Shown here: one piece after another, positions 50,022-59,356 of the stretch | How the letters are laid out: each line of letters starts with the position of its first letter | How positions within the stretch are numbered: the first letter of the stretch is position 1 | Assembly (NCBI GenBank): GCA_910574185.1 | Contig: CAJSZQ010000018.1 | Location: forward strand, 1-64,000 | Direction: 5' to 3' | Origin: Lachnospiraceae bacterium | Lineage (GTDB): Bacteria; Bacillota; Clostridia; Lachnospirales; Lachnospiraceae | Length of the DNA: 64,000 nucleotides | Notes under the pieces: generated by a model | Database searches by the model: none | Told to the model about the DNA's origin: nothing | The model's input: only the letters and a program-made list of their open reading frames with translations | Made by a program: the position numbers and the translations under genes

Positions 50022-50900
50022 ATGGACATCAATTATGAATTATATAAAGTCTTTTACCATGTGGCAACCACTTTAAGTTTCTCAGAAGCCTCCAAAAAAC
50101 TCTATATTTCCCAGTCAGCAGTCAGCCAGTCCATCAAAGCTCTGGAAGGAAAGCTGTCCCAGACTCTCTTTATCCGAAGCACCAAAAAAGTCCGTCTCAC
50201 CGCGGAAGGTGAAATACTTCTGCGGCATATCGAACCAGCTATCAGTTTAATCCGACGCGGGGAATCAAGGCTTCTGGATTCCTCCTCTACAGGAGGGCAG
50301 ATTCAAATCGCCGCAAGCGATACTATCTGCCGGTACTTCCTTGTCCCTTATATTGAGCGATTCCATCAGGCTTTTCCCAGCGTACACATCAAAGTTATAA
50401 ACGCAACCTCCATTCAATGTGTAGAACTTCTGAAAAACGGACAGGCAGACTTTATCGTAGTCAATCACCCCAATGCGTACTTAAACCATCTGTGGTCCAT
50501 CCGAAGCATCAAACAATTCCGGGACGTATTTATTGCCAATCAGTCCTTCGCTCATCTAAAAGACCGTACCTTGTCTCTGGCTGAATTGTCTGAATATCCG
50601 CTTCTTATGCTGAATAAGAACAGCACCACCAGTGAATTTTTACACAGCCTGTTCCAGCAGCATGCCCTGGAACTGGTTCCGGAAGCAGAACTCAGCAGTA
50701 ATGACCTTCTGATTGACCTTGCCAGAATCGGACTTGGAATTGCCTTTGTTCCCGATTACTGCCTGCCAGAACAATCTGAAACTCTGTTCATCGTAAATAC
50801 AAAAGAAACCCTTCCAGATCGGGAATTAGCTCTTGTATACAATGACAAACTCCCCACTTCCCCTGCCGTAACAGAGTTCCTGAATTATTTTGAGCCTTAA
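50022..50900 (+). CDS. LysR-family transcriptional regulator
   Basis: A 292-residue regulator. The N-terminal helix-turn-helix (LSFSEASKKLYISQSAVSQS, about 18-37) precedes a ligand-binding domain (about 88-290). Its ATG follows GAGGAAAATATT. It diverges from the DUF1461 gene, which may be its target; the stop codon is two bases from the stop of the convergent helicase gene. Confidence 0.92.
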   Translation: MDINYELYKVFYHVATTLSFSEASKKLYISQSAVSQSIKALEGKLSQTLFIRSTKKVRLTAEGEILLRHIEPAISLIRRGESRLLDSSSTGGQIQIAASDTICRYFLVPYIERFHQAFPSVHIKVINATSIQCVELLKNGQADFIVVNHPNAYLNHLWSIRSIKQFRDVFIANQSFAHLKDRTLSLAELSEYPLLMLNKNSTTSEFLHSLFQQHALELVPEAELSSNDLLIDLARIGLGIAFVPDYCLPEQSETLFIVNTKETLPDRELALVYNDKLPTSPAVTEFLNYFEP

Positions 50901-50901
50901 G

Positions 50902-53271
50902 TTACTTTGAGTCGGCGCTTTTCCAGAACTTTTGAATGTTCTCCTCCACCGTATGAATATTGCAGAACCCAATGCCTTTCCATTCTCTTGGAAAGGTATT
51001 TCGGTATCTCCGCTCCGAAAACCGTTCATCCAACAGCAGTATTACCCCTCTGTCCTTCTCAGTACGAATCACCCGACCTGCTGACTGCTGAACTTTATTC
51101 ATCCCCGGATATACATAAGCATAGTCGAATCCGTTCACACCTCTGCCATCGAAGTAACTCTTTAAAAGCTCTCTCTCCCTGCACACCTGTGGGAGTCCGG
51201 TTCCTACAATAATCGCGCCAATCAATCGGTCGCTTACCAGATCAATCCCCTCTGAGAATATACCGCCCATTACGCAGAATCCCATAAGACTGCCCGGACG
51301 CTTCTCTTCAAACCCTTCCAGAAATATCTCCCTTGCCTCTTCCGACATATAAGGCGCCTGTACCAGACAGTCAATCACTTTCCCTTCCTCCTCCGCCTTC
51401 TGCGCAAACTTCAAAAAAGCCTCATACACCTGCTCCAGAAAACGATAAGAAGGAAAAAACGCCATATAATTACCTTCCTTTACTCTTGCCGTCCTGTAGA
51501 GATATTCCGCATATCTGTTATACATTTCTTCCCCCCTCAGAGTGTACTTAGAGCTCACATCCATTCCCTGGAGAATGATTCTCTGCTCTTGCGAAAATGC
51601 AGTCTCAGCATACACTGCATAATCATCCTTCTCTGTACTAAGAAGGTCCTTATAATAATGAATGGGAAGCATCGTAGCTGAAAAAAATACGGCGCTGTTC
51701 CCCTTATCCAGATATTCCTTTAAGTTAACCGACGGATTCACACAAAACAACCTTACTAAGAATCTGCCATCCTCCGCAAGCTCCGCATAAATTACATAGT
51801 TCTCATCTAATTTCTCATAAACACTGATAAAAGAACGGACTTCAAAATAAAACTCCAAAACTTCTTCTCTTACCGTACTCTCCTTATATTCCTCCAAAAA
51901 CCGCTCTAATTCTGCCATTACTGCAAGAAGCTTCAAATAAATGTGCGCCACACTGTTCAATACAGTTATCCCTTCACACTCCCGCTTCAGCTCCAGCATC
52001 TGCTTATTACTTTCCTCCAGCCTCTTTGCAAGCTTAATGTCCAAAGTCTTAACCTGACGTCGCACCCGCATCACATCTTCTTTATAAAGACCAGCGCTGT
52101 ACATCTCTCTTCCCCTCTCCACCAGGTTGTGGGCTTCGTCAATCAAAAACAAATAGCTGCCCTTAACTCCCTCTCCGAAAAAACGTTTTAAATGAGCGTT
52201 CGGGTCAAATACATAATTATAGTCACAGATTACGGCGTCCATCCACAGCGCAACATCTAATCCCAGCTCAAAAGGACATACCTGCCAGACTCTCGCCTGC
52301 TCTTCCAACACCTTACGGCTCATCGTATCCCTGCTAGTAATCAGTTCATAGACCGCATCGTTTACCCTGTCAAAATGCCCTTTGGCATAAGGACAGTAAT
52401 CTGGGTTACATTCCGGCTTTTCGCAAAAACAAATCTTATCCTTGGCTGTCAGTGTAATCACTTTGTACCGCAAAGACTGCTCCTTTAACAATTCAAAAGC
52501 CTGACTTGCCGCCGTTCTGGTAATTGTCTTTGCCGTCAGATAGAAAATCTTCTCCCCAAGCTCCTCGCCCACAGCCTTCACTGCCGGAAATACCGTTGAG
52601 ATTGTCTTGCCTGCGCCGGTAGGCGCCTGAATAAACAGCTTCTTCTTTCTAAGAATCGTCTTATAGACAGAAGTAACCAACTCTCTTTGTCCCTCTCGAT
52701 ATTCATAGGGAAATTGCAGACTTTTAATCGACTGGTTACGTATCTTCCTCCACTCTGTCTGAAAGCCGGCCCACTTCTCATATTCAAGTAAAAGGCTTCC
52801 AAACCACTCCCTGAGTTCTTCCGTCTCATATTCCTGCCGGAATCTTTTGAGCTCCTCCGTCTCCATATGGCAATAAGTTAACTGAACATCAACAACCGTC
52901 AGCTCCTGCTGCATCGCATAGATACAGGCATAGCACTTCGCCTGAGCCAAATGCACAGGAATCGGTTCCGTCAGATGCTTCAAATCCAAGAAAACTCCCT
53001 TAATCTCATCAATGCAAACCGTATCTTCTGTGATAACACCGTCCGCTCTGCCTTCCACCTGAATACAAAATTCCTCAAACTCTTCCACATGGCGCAGTGT
53101 AACCTCTGCATGGTAAGACGCACCCATCTGACGCTGGATTTTTCTGTGAATCTTCGCTCCAAGCTGCATGGCATCCTTATCCTTCGCTGCTATTCGATTG
53201 TCAATATCCCCGCTCCTTAGGACAAATTCCACCAGATTGCGAACAGATACCTTCACTACCTGCTTCCCCAT
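50902..53271 (-). CDS. XPD/DinG-like helicase with N-terminal PD-(D/E)xK nuclease domain
   Basis: A 789-residue SF2 helicase fusion. Residues about 75-105 carry VEGRADGVI and CIDEIKG, a D...ExK nuclease signature of the Cas4/PDDEXK_1 type. The helicase has Walker A APTGAGKTIST, a DEAH box (LIDEAHNLVE) and four cysteines CFCEKPECNPDYC suited to a 4Fe-4S cluster, as in XPD. The C-terminal motif QQSAGRVIRTEKDRG is motif VI. I start at ATG 53271 with AAGGAG ten bases upstream. A DNA-repair role is likely. Confidence 0.87.
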   Translation of the reverse strand: MGKQVVKVSVRNLVEFVLRSGDIDNRIAAKDKDAMQLGAKIHRKIQRQMGASYHAEVTLRHVEEFEEFCIQVEGRADGVITEDTVCIDEIKGVFLDLKHLTEPIPVHLAQAKCYACIYAMQQELTVVDVQLTYCHMETEELKRFRQEYETEELREWFGSLLLEYEKWAGFQTEWRKIRNQSIKSLQFPYEYREGQRELVTSVYKTILRKKKLFIQAPTGAGKTISTVFPAVKAVGEELGEKIFYLTAKTITRTAASQAFELLKEQSLRYKVITLTAKDKICFCEKPECNPDYCPYAKGHFDRVNDAVYELITSRDTMSRKVLEEQARVWQVCPFELGLDVALWMDAVICDYNYVFDPNAHLKRFFGEGVKGSYLFLIDEAHNLVERGREMYSAGLYKEDVMRVRRQVKTLDIKLAKRLEESNKQMLELKRECEGITVLNSVAHIYLKLLAVMAELERFLEEYKESTVREEVLEFYFEVRSFISVYEKLDENYVIYAELAEDGRFLVRLFCVNPSVNLKEYLDKGNSAVFFSATMLPIHYYKDLLSTEKDDYAVYAETAFSQEQRIILQGMDVSSKYTLRGEEMYNRYAEYLYRTARVKEGNYMAFFPSYRFLEQVYEAFLKFAQKAEEEGKVIDCLVQAPYMSEEAREIFLEGFEEKRPGSLMGFCVMGGIFSEGIDLVSDRLIGAIIVGTGLPQVCRERELLKSYFDGRGVNGFDYAYVYPGMNKVQQSAGRVIRTEKDRGVILLLDERFSERRYRNTFPREWKGIGFCNIHTVEENIQKFWKSADSK

Positions 53272-53324
53272 AATCACCCGTCTCCTTGCATACACAGCGC
53301 CTTAAAACACATTGCAAATCCGAT

Positions 53325-53425
53325 AAGTTACACCCTTCGGGCACACCTAATGGCCATTCGGCCGGTTTACAAGGTATACCTTCCAGGTATCCCATTATGG
53401 CCATTCGGCCGGTTCACAAGGTATC
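53325..53425. repeat. Repeat family 3, two units before the helicase gene
   Basis: Edge unit GGGCACACCTAATGGCCATT, then GGTATACCTTCCAGGTATCC and a second GGCCATTCGGCCGGTT. It lies within 60-155 bases of the helicase start. The 590-base gap between genes (53272-53861) also holds copy B of family 1. Confidence 0.85.
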
Positions 53426-53530
53426 CTATCGAACATTCGTCAATCGACACGCCTGCTTTTAGTGTACAACAATTATCCGGCTCTTGCAATCAAACTCTCC
53501 CCCCGCCAGCTTCACACATCCAGTTTATGG

Positions 53531-53768
53531 TTACAGTTCACAGGTCATCTGGTAAACAGTGGGTTGAATCAGGAGCATGTCTCTAAGCAGACAATTCAGG
53601 AGTGCTTTTCATGGAATTGAAATAGCAGCTTATGCAGACTTAGACGCGAAGGCTTTCCTTGGCGGCTTAGTCTGCGTTAGCTGATAGTTCAATGGAATGT
53701 TACTCCGTCTGCTTAGAGACCTGCTCCTGATTCAACCCGCGTCCGGCAGGTGAGCTGTGAACTGTAAC
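53531..53768. repeat. 238-bp palindromic repeat family 1, copy B
   Basis: Full length, TTACAGTTCACAGGTCAT to GTGAACTGTAAC. The variable four-base block in the arms is TAAG opposite CTTA, differing from copy A (AAAG/CTTT) but still complementary. Confidence 0.92.
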
Positions 53769-53861
53769 CAGTTTATGTCTTACTATTCAAAGAGCAGCCG
53801 GCAAACGGCAGATTAAATTCAGAAGACTCTGGCCAACGCGTAAACTGTAAACGCCTTGCCC

Positions 53862-54635
53862 CTAATGAAGAAATTCCACCATATTTTTCCGATACCAGAG
53901 GGGGAGATGCCCCATCTGGCATCCGGGATTCCTCCGCTCTTCAATCGCTATAGAATCCGTAAACCTATGCCACAACTCCCGGAACATTCTCTCTCTGTCC
54001 GAGTATTTCCCAACCAGCTCCTCATTCAACTCCCCTCCGGTTACAAGCACCCATTGCTTTCTTGCCTCATGCACCACATATTCCTGATGTGTCTCATCAT
54101 AAATCATCCAATTCTCCAGACAGAACCGGTCCGCAAAATGTGGAGCCACACAAGTCAGCACTCGATTCTTTGGCTCAAATCTGGAAAACATAATTCCATT
54201 CTCTAACTCGCCAAACCGGAGAAACTGCAGCCATCTATGCACCTCATCTCCCACATTCCGGCTTAATTCAAATACTTTCTCCACCTGCGCATTCCCCAGA
54301 TGATCCATAATCCTCCTGCTATCAGGTATCTTCCTTGCTTCCAGCATAGCTCCCAAAATAGCGTCCCCTTTTAACGCATCCGTCGAAAGCGCCGCCTGAT
54401 AAATCATCTTATAAGCATACCATCCCAAATTTTTTAAAATTAACCGCTCCACTGCTCCGGCTTTCTTCTCACTCTCTGCAACCTCTGTATACTCACAGAA
54501 CAGCTCCCGCTCGATACACCCGCGAAAACGAATCCCACACTCTGATATTCCGTCCACCACCACTGCACGCCAGGCGTCATAAATAGCGGACAAAAGCCCT
54601 GTCACTTCATCCCTGCACACATAAATTCTCTTCAT
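53862..54635 (-). CDS. TIGR03915/DUF4130 putative DNA-repair protein
   Basis: A 257-residue protein of the family always paired with the radical-SAM protein upstream. Motifs include HLGNAQVEKVFELSRNVGDE and FLRFGELENGIMFSRFEPK; the C-terminus MGHLPLWYRKNMVEF is typical. DNA binding or uracil-glycosylase-like activity has been suggested for the family from context only. I start at ATG 54635, with GGTGG eight bases upstream and overlapping the end of the radical-SAM gene, which indicates coupling. Confidence 0.88.
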   Translation of the reverse strand: MKRIYVCRDEVTGLLSAIYDAWRAVVVDGISECGIRFRGCIERELFCEYTEVAESEKKAGAVERLILKNLGWYAYKMIYQAALSTDALKGDAILGAMLEARKIPDSRRIMDHLGNAQVEKVFELSRNVGDEVHRWLQFLRFGELENGIMFSRFEPKNRVLTCVAPHFADRFCLENWMIYDETHQEYVVHEARKQWVLVTGGELNEELVGKYSDRERMFRELWHRFTDSIAIEERRNPGCQMGHLPLWYRKNMVEFLH

Positions 54636-55941
54636 GAAATCCACCACCAAATCTCACATCATCAAATAAAGACATCTGCCGGTACGTCATCCCATCCGCT
54701 CCCTCCGGAAGCTTCTGCCCTGTATTCAGAAGATTCCTTGCAATATAATCCTCCTCAAGTTTCGTAGGATACATCATCCTTCCATTACAGGTAAGGAAAT
54801 ACATCGCTCTCTTTAGCACCACGCCCATCTTCTTAAGGTCTCCAAAATCCAGCGTACCCATCCTCCTTGCCCGGACAATTCTCTGCGCGGAACGATATCC
54901 AAGACCTGGAACCCTAAGCAGCATCTCATACCCCGCCCGGTTCACTTCCACCGGAAACTGCTCCAGATGCCGCAGCGCCCAATTACACTTCGGGTCAAAC
55001 AATACGTTGAAATTCGGCTCTCGCTCTGATAGTATCTCGCTCGCCTCAAAATGATAATATCGAAGCAGCCAGTCGGCCTGATACAATCTGTGCTCTCTCA
55101 AAAGCGGCGGCCCCTCTCCAGTCCTCGCAGGCAGCTCCTTATCATCGTTTAAATGAACAAAGGCAGAATAAAATACCCGCTTCAAATCAAACTTCTTATA
55201 CAAAGACTCTGCCACATGAAGTATCTCATAATCCGACTCTGGCGTAGCGCCGATAATCATCTGCGTACTCTGTCCTGCCGGAACAAATCTTGGAGCGCCC
55301 TTATAGCTCTGAAGCTCATACTTGTTCTGTGCCACACCATTCTGTACCATTCTCATAGGCGCCAGAATGTTCTTCCTGGTCTTATGAGGAGCCAGCTTCT
55401 TAAGCCCTTCTGCCGTAGCAAATTCCAAATTGACGCTCATCCTGTCAGCCAGATACCCTACCCGCCGCACAAGCTCAAGACTGGCTCCCGGAATTGCCTT
55501 CACATGAATGTAGCCCTGAAACCGTCTTTCATAACGGAGCTTATAAAGAGCTGAATAAATAAGTTCCATCGTATAATCCGGGCTCTGAAGCACTCCGGAA
55601 CTTAAAAATAAACCTTCAATATAATTGCGGCGGTAAAATTCAATCGTAAGTTCACAGACTTCTTCCGGCGTAAAGGAAGTCCTTGGCACATCGTTACTAC
55701 GGCGGTTCAGGCAATACTTGCAGTCAAAAATGCACTCATTGGTAAATAAAATCTTCAACAGGGAAATGCATCTCCCATCCGCTGCAAAGCTATGACAGAG
55801 CCCCGCCTTCACGCAATTGCCGATTCCACTGCCGTCGCCCGACCTGTCCGTACCACTGGAAGTACACGCCACATCATATTTGGCGGCATCCGTTAAAATC
55901 TCAAGCTTTTCCATTACAGACATATCTTCTGTAATCTTCAT
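54607..55941 (-). CDS. Putative DNA modification/repair radical SAM protein (TIGR03916)
   Basis: 444 residues. The radical-SAM cluster is C70, C74, C77 (CIFDCKYC). The C-terminal part has a helix-hairpin-helix, LLRVPGLGYRSAQRIVRAR (about 335-353), which fits DNA binding. The family is paired with TIGR03915 in Firmicutes and others; the reaction is unproven. It begins after a promoter overlapped by two SOS boxes, so it is probably LexA-controlled. Its gene overlaps that of the partner by 29 bases. Confidence 0.92.
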   Translation of the reverse strand: MKITEDMSVMEKLEILTDAAKYDVACTSSGTDRSGDGSGIGNCVKAGLCHSFAADGRCISLLKILFTNECIFDCKYCLNRRSNDVPRTSFTPEEVCELTIEFYRRNYIEGLFLSSGVLQSPDYTMELIYSALYKLRYERRFQGYIHVKAIPGASLELVRRVGYLADRMSVNLEFATAEGLKKLAPHKTRKNILAPMRMVQNGVAQNKYELQSYKGAPRFVPAGQSTQMIIGATPESDYEILHVAESLYKKFDLKRVFYSAFVHLNDDKELPARTGEGPPLLREHRLYQADWLLRYYHFEASEILSEREPNFNVLFDPKCNWALRHLEQFPVEVNRAGYEMLLRVPGLGYRSAQRIVRARRMGTLDFGDLKKMGVVLKRAMYFLTCNGRMMYPTKLEEDYIARNLLNTGQKLPEGADGMTYRQMSLFDDVRFGGGFHEENLCVQG

Positions 55942-55979
55942 GCGTCATCCACTTCCCTTCTTACCCAGTATAAATTAAA

Positions 55980-56030
55980 GAACATGCGTTTGTATACTTA
56001 TATATTACAAACGCACGTTCTTTTTGTCAA
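55980..56030 (-). promoter_or_regulatory. SOS-type promoter with two LexA boxes
   Basis: On the minus strand TTGACA (plus 56025-56030), 17-base spacer, TAATAT (plus 56002-56007). GAACGTGCGTTT (plus 56009-56020) fills the spacer and GAACATGCGTTT (plus 55980-55991) lies just downstream. Both match the Gram-positive LexA box GAACrnryGTTy. The two boxes form one inverted repeat of 18 bases per arm. Confidence 0.82.
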
Positions 56031-56059
56031 TACCTTATTTTATTTTTCATACAACAATT

Positions 56060-56201
56060 GTAACAGTTCAGCCTTTGGCTTCGCTGTTACGGAATCTGCC
56101 CATTCCAAATCGCCTGCGGCGATGGACAGATTCCCTCTTGGCCAAATTTACACATTCTCACGAACTTTGCAGCAAGTGCAAAGTTCCAGGCTGAACTGTT
56201 A
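56060..56201. repeat. 143-bp structured repeat family 2, copy 2
   Basis: Nearly identical to 38209-38350. It stands directly beside copy C of family 1, with 15 bases between them. The 516 bases between genes hold the SOS promoter and these two repeats. Confidence 0.92.
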
Positions 56202-56216
56202 CCAACAATTCATTGA

Positions 56217-56453
56217 TTACAGTTCACAGGTCATCTGGTAAACAGCGGGTTGAATCAGGAGCATGTCTCTGAGCAGACAATTCAGGAATGTTTTTCATGG
56301 AATTGAAATAGCAGCTTATGCAGACTTAGACGCGAAGGCTTTCCTTGGCGGCTTAGTCTGCGTTAGCTGATAGTTCAATGAATATTACTCCGTCTGCTCA
56401 GAGACATGCTCCTGATTCAATCCGCGTCCGACAGGCGATGTGTGAACAGTAAC
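56217..56453. repeat. 238-bp palindromic repeat family 1, copy C
   Basis: TTACAGTTCACAGGTCAT to GTGAACAGTAAC, ending five bases before the BceB-like gene's stop. The variable arm block reads TGAG opposite CTCA, again complementary. Confidence 0.92.
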
Positions 56454-56457
56454 TTTA

Positions 56458-58464
56458 TTACCTTCGTACAATTTTATAATAGGTTCTTGCCGTAAGACTG
56501 TAAATTATCACATACAGTATCGCAAACACCAGAAATGCAACAAGTGTACAAATCAGATACAGTTTCACATTTACCATGCCAATCACCGCCAGCAGAAGTC
56601 TGATTAGCGGAAATGCAGCCATAATATGGATTCCAGCCACAGCAATCGGAAGGAAGAATACAGTCAGCACCTGGGAACGGATGGTTCCTTTTACCTCGTC
56701 CTGGGTCATTCCTACCTTCTGCATGATTTCAAATCGTTCTCTGTCTTCATACCCTTCCGATATCTGCTTGTAATAGATAATCAACACTGTCGCCATAATA
56801 AACAGCGTGCCAAGGAACAAGCCAAGGAAAAACAATCCGCCGTATATTCCCATAAAATCCCGTCTGTTGCCAATTCTGGATTCCATAAATCCGTTGTAAT
56901 TTCCTTCATATTCCGCGCCCACCTCTACAATAATATCCAGAATCTGTCTTTCCAGCAGTTCCTGTTTCTTCCCGGAAGCAGACGTGTCAAAACCGTAATA
57001 AGTCTGAGCGGTTCCCATCTCCCCCAGTTCTTTTTCGCCTATCTCCTTCAGCTTCCCAAATTCTTCGTCAGTCACTACGATATAGTAACTGGTAACAATA
57101 TTCGTATCCGACGCTCCATTTCCAAAAAACTCCTCTAAATGTCCCGTAATCTGATACTCCCTGTCAAAAATCCCAAGCGCCGGCTTCTCATACGCTTCAT
57201 AGTCGGAGAAAATCAACGCTTCATTTCCCGCAAGCATCTTCTTCTCCTCTGACGCTGTATTATAATCGGACAGAGGGATAAAAAACAGCGCCCGAAGTCC
57301 GGAAGTATTTCCATTCACATTAATTTCCTTCCCATTCGTTTCAAACCAGTCTCCTTTTTCTTCCGCCACAAACACTAACGACGCATATCGGACTTTATTT
57401 TCAACCGGAATACTCTCAGCTTCACAAAATTCTTCTATTTTCTGGAATATTTTATCATTCTGTCCGCTGGTGTCCGGCTCTCTGGAATGGACTGCAAAAT
57501 CATTGGGATAACGGATTTTCAGCATATCTTCCATACCAAACATCAGAGATGTTGTGGAGGACAGCATAACCAGTACCATAGTAGACAAAATGCAGATATT
57601 GGCAAGCCCCACCGCATTCTGTTTCATCCGGTAAAGCATCCCCGACACGCTGATAAAATGTCTCGGCTGATAATAGAACCTCCGGCTCCTTCTAAGCGCC
57701 TTTAAAATCACAATGCTGCCCGCCGTAAATAACAGGTACGTACCGATTATCACCAGAATCACCGCTACAAAAAACACTCCTATCGAGGCAATGGGATTCT
57801 TAATTGTTATCGCCAGACCATATCCCGTTCCAAGAAGTATCGTTCCAAGTAACGCCATCAATCCCTTAGTCTTTGGCTCCCGCTCCCCTGTGCTGCTTCC
57901 TCGAAGAAGCTCGACAGGTCTGGATATCTGAACAGTATAGACCGCTTTCAGATAAATAATCAGATAAATCACACAAAAAAGTCTTACCGCAGACAAAATT
58001 ACGCTTCCTGAAACAAAAAACCCCAGACTAATCTTTGCCCCTACTATCTTGCACATCAGAAGGAACATCACCTTGTCAAAGAGAATCCCCAGTCCCAATC
58101 CCAGGCCGATACTAAGAACTGTCACCAGAATCGTTTCTGTCAGAATCATTCTCGCCAGATGCTCTTTTTCCATACCAAGAATATTAAACATACCAAATTC
58201 CTTCTTTCTGCGCTTCATCAGAAAGCTGTTGGTATAAAACAGAAAAATAAATGCAAACAATGCAATAACATAAGTTCCAAGATTCAGCGTAACCGCAACA
58301 GAACTTCCTCCGTACATGTCTCTAAGCCCCGGATTTACGGACAGAGATTTTACCATGTAATACATCATAACCGTTAAAATACAGGTCAGAATATAGGGTA
58401 CATAGGTTCGCCTGTTCTTCCATATATTGGTAAATGCGAGCTTTGTATAAAATCCATGTTTCAT
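56458..58464 (-). CDS. bceB: BceB-like ABC transporter permease
   Basis: A 668-residue membrane protein with ten predicted segments, FtsX-like domains and a large extracellular domain (about 300-520) between segments 7 and 8, the mark of peptide-resistance transporters. It starts inside the ATG of the ATPase stop (ATGA overlap at 58461-58464). With the upstream regulator and kinase it forms a BceRSAB module; the peptide sensed is unknown. Confidence 0.92.
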   Translation of the reverse strand: MKHGFYTKLAFTNIWKNRRTYVPYILTCILTVMMYYMVKSLSVNPGLRDMYGGSSVAVTLNLGTYVIALFAFIFLFYTNSFLMKRRKKEFGMFNILGMEKEHLARMILTETILVTVLSIGLGLGLGILFDKVMFLLMCKIVGAKISLGFFVSGSVILSAVRLFCVIYLIIYLKAVYTVQISRPVELLRGSSTGEREPKTKGLMALLGTILLGTGYGLAITIKNPIASIGVFFVAVILVIIGTYLLFTAGSIVILKALRRSRRFYYQPRHFISVSGMLYRMKQNAVGLANICILSTMVLVMLSSTTSLMFGMEDMLKIRYPNDFAVHSREPDTSGQNDKIFQKIEEFCEAESIPVENKVRYASLVFVAEEKGDWFETNGKEINVNGNTSGLRALFFIPLSDYNTASEEKKMLAGNEALIFSDYEAYEKPALGIFDREYQITGHLEEFFGNGASDTNIVTSYYIVVTDEEFGKLKEIGEKELGEMGTAQTYYGFDTSASGKKQELLERQILDIIVEVGAEYEGNYNGFMESRIGNRRDFMGIYGGLFFLGLFLGTLFIMATVLIIYYKQISEGYEDRERFEIMQKVGMTQDEVKGTIRSQVLTVFFLPIAVAGIHIMAAFPLIRLLLAVIGMVNVKLYLICTLVAFLVFAILYVIIYSLTARTYYKIVRR

Positions 58465-59225
58465 CTTACATCACCACCCGTCGCCAGCAGTGTCAGTGTG
58501 TCCGATATCTTCTGATACATCTGCTCATTTGTACTATTTCCCCGATAAATCTGGTGATATACCTCGCCGTCTTTGATAAACAATACCCTGCCCGCCCGGC
58601 TTGCGGCTCTGGCAGAATGAGTCACCATCAAAATGGTCTGTCCATCCCGGTTAATCTCTCCCAGAAGAGCCAATAAATCATTTGCCGCTTTAGAATCCAG
58701 AGCTCCCGTTGGCTCGTCCGCCAAAATCAATTTCGGATTCGTAATCAACGCCCTGGCTACCGCCGCCCTCTGCTTCTGTCCTCCTGATACCTCATAAGGG
58801 TATTTATTCAAAATATCCTGGATTCCAAGCTTCTGAGCAATCGGCTTAAGACTGTCTGTCATCTCCTGAACGCTCTTCCTTCCCAGTACCAGCGGAAGAA
58901 AAATATTATCTCTAAGATTAAAGGTATCCAGCAGATTAAAGTCCTGAAATACAAATCCCAGATACTCTCTGCGAAACATCGTAATCTCCTTATCCTTAAT
59001 CTGTCCCAAATCCATCCCATCCAGAATCACCCTGCCGCTGGTAGGCTTATCTAACGCTGCCAGAATATTTAACAGCGTAGTCTTTCCGGAACCGGATTCC
59101 CCCATAATTGCCACATATTCTCCCTGCTCTGCTGAGAAACATACATTAGAAAGCGCTTGAACCTGGCTTCCGCCAAACCTTGTAGTGTATATTTTCTTCA
59201 GGCATGAAACCTCTAAAAAAGCCAT
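58461..59225 (-). CDS. bceA: BceA-like ABC transporter ATP-binding protein
   Basis: 254 residues. Walker A GESGSGKTT, signature VSGGQKQR, Walker B ILADEPTGALD. I start at ATG 59225, with GGGAGG eight bases upstream; the frame to 59327 is too long. It powers the BceB-like permease for detoxification and signalling. Confidence 0.94.
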   Translation of the reverse strand: MAFLEVSCLKKIYTTRFGGSQVQALSNVCFSAEQGEYVAIMGESGSGKTTLLNILAALDKPTSGRVILDGMDLGQIKDKEITMFRREYLGFVFQDFNLLDTFNLRDNIFLPLVLGRKSVQEMTDSLKPIAQKLGIQDILNKYPYEVSGGQKQRAAVARALITNPKLILADEPTGALDSKAANDLLALLGEINRDGQTILMVTHSARAASRAGRVLFIKDGEVYHQIYRGNSTNEQMYQKISDTLTLLATGGDVR

Positions 59226-59356
59226 CCTTGTAACCTCCCTTATTTTTGTACCCTTACTATAACAAAGCGCTCTAAATACCGACATCGAATCCTGTGACAT
59301 TCCTGTGACATTTTTGTAAGAGAGCAAAAGAAAAGCGTATTACTTAAAATAAACCA

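Noticed and set aside
49859..50032. N-terminal extension of the DUF1461 protein
   Set aside because: The added peptide is translated family-3 repeat; a strong ribosome site supports the later ATG.
53431..53444. LexA box upstream of the helicase gene
   Set aside because: GAACATTCGTCA has two mismatches to GAACrnryGTTy; kept only as a weak remark.
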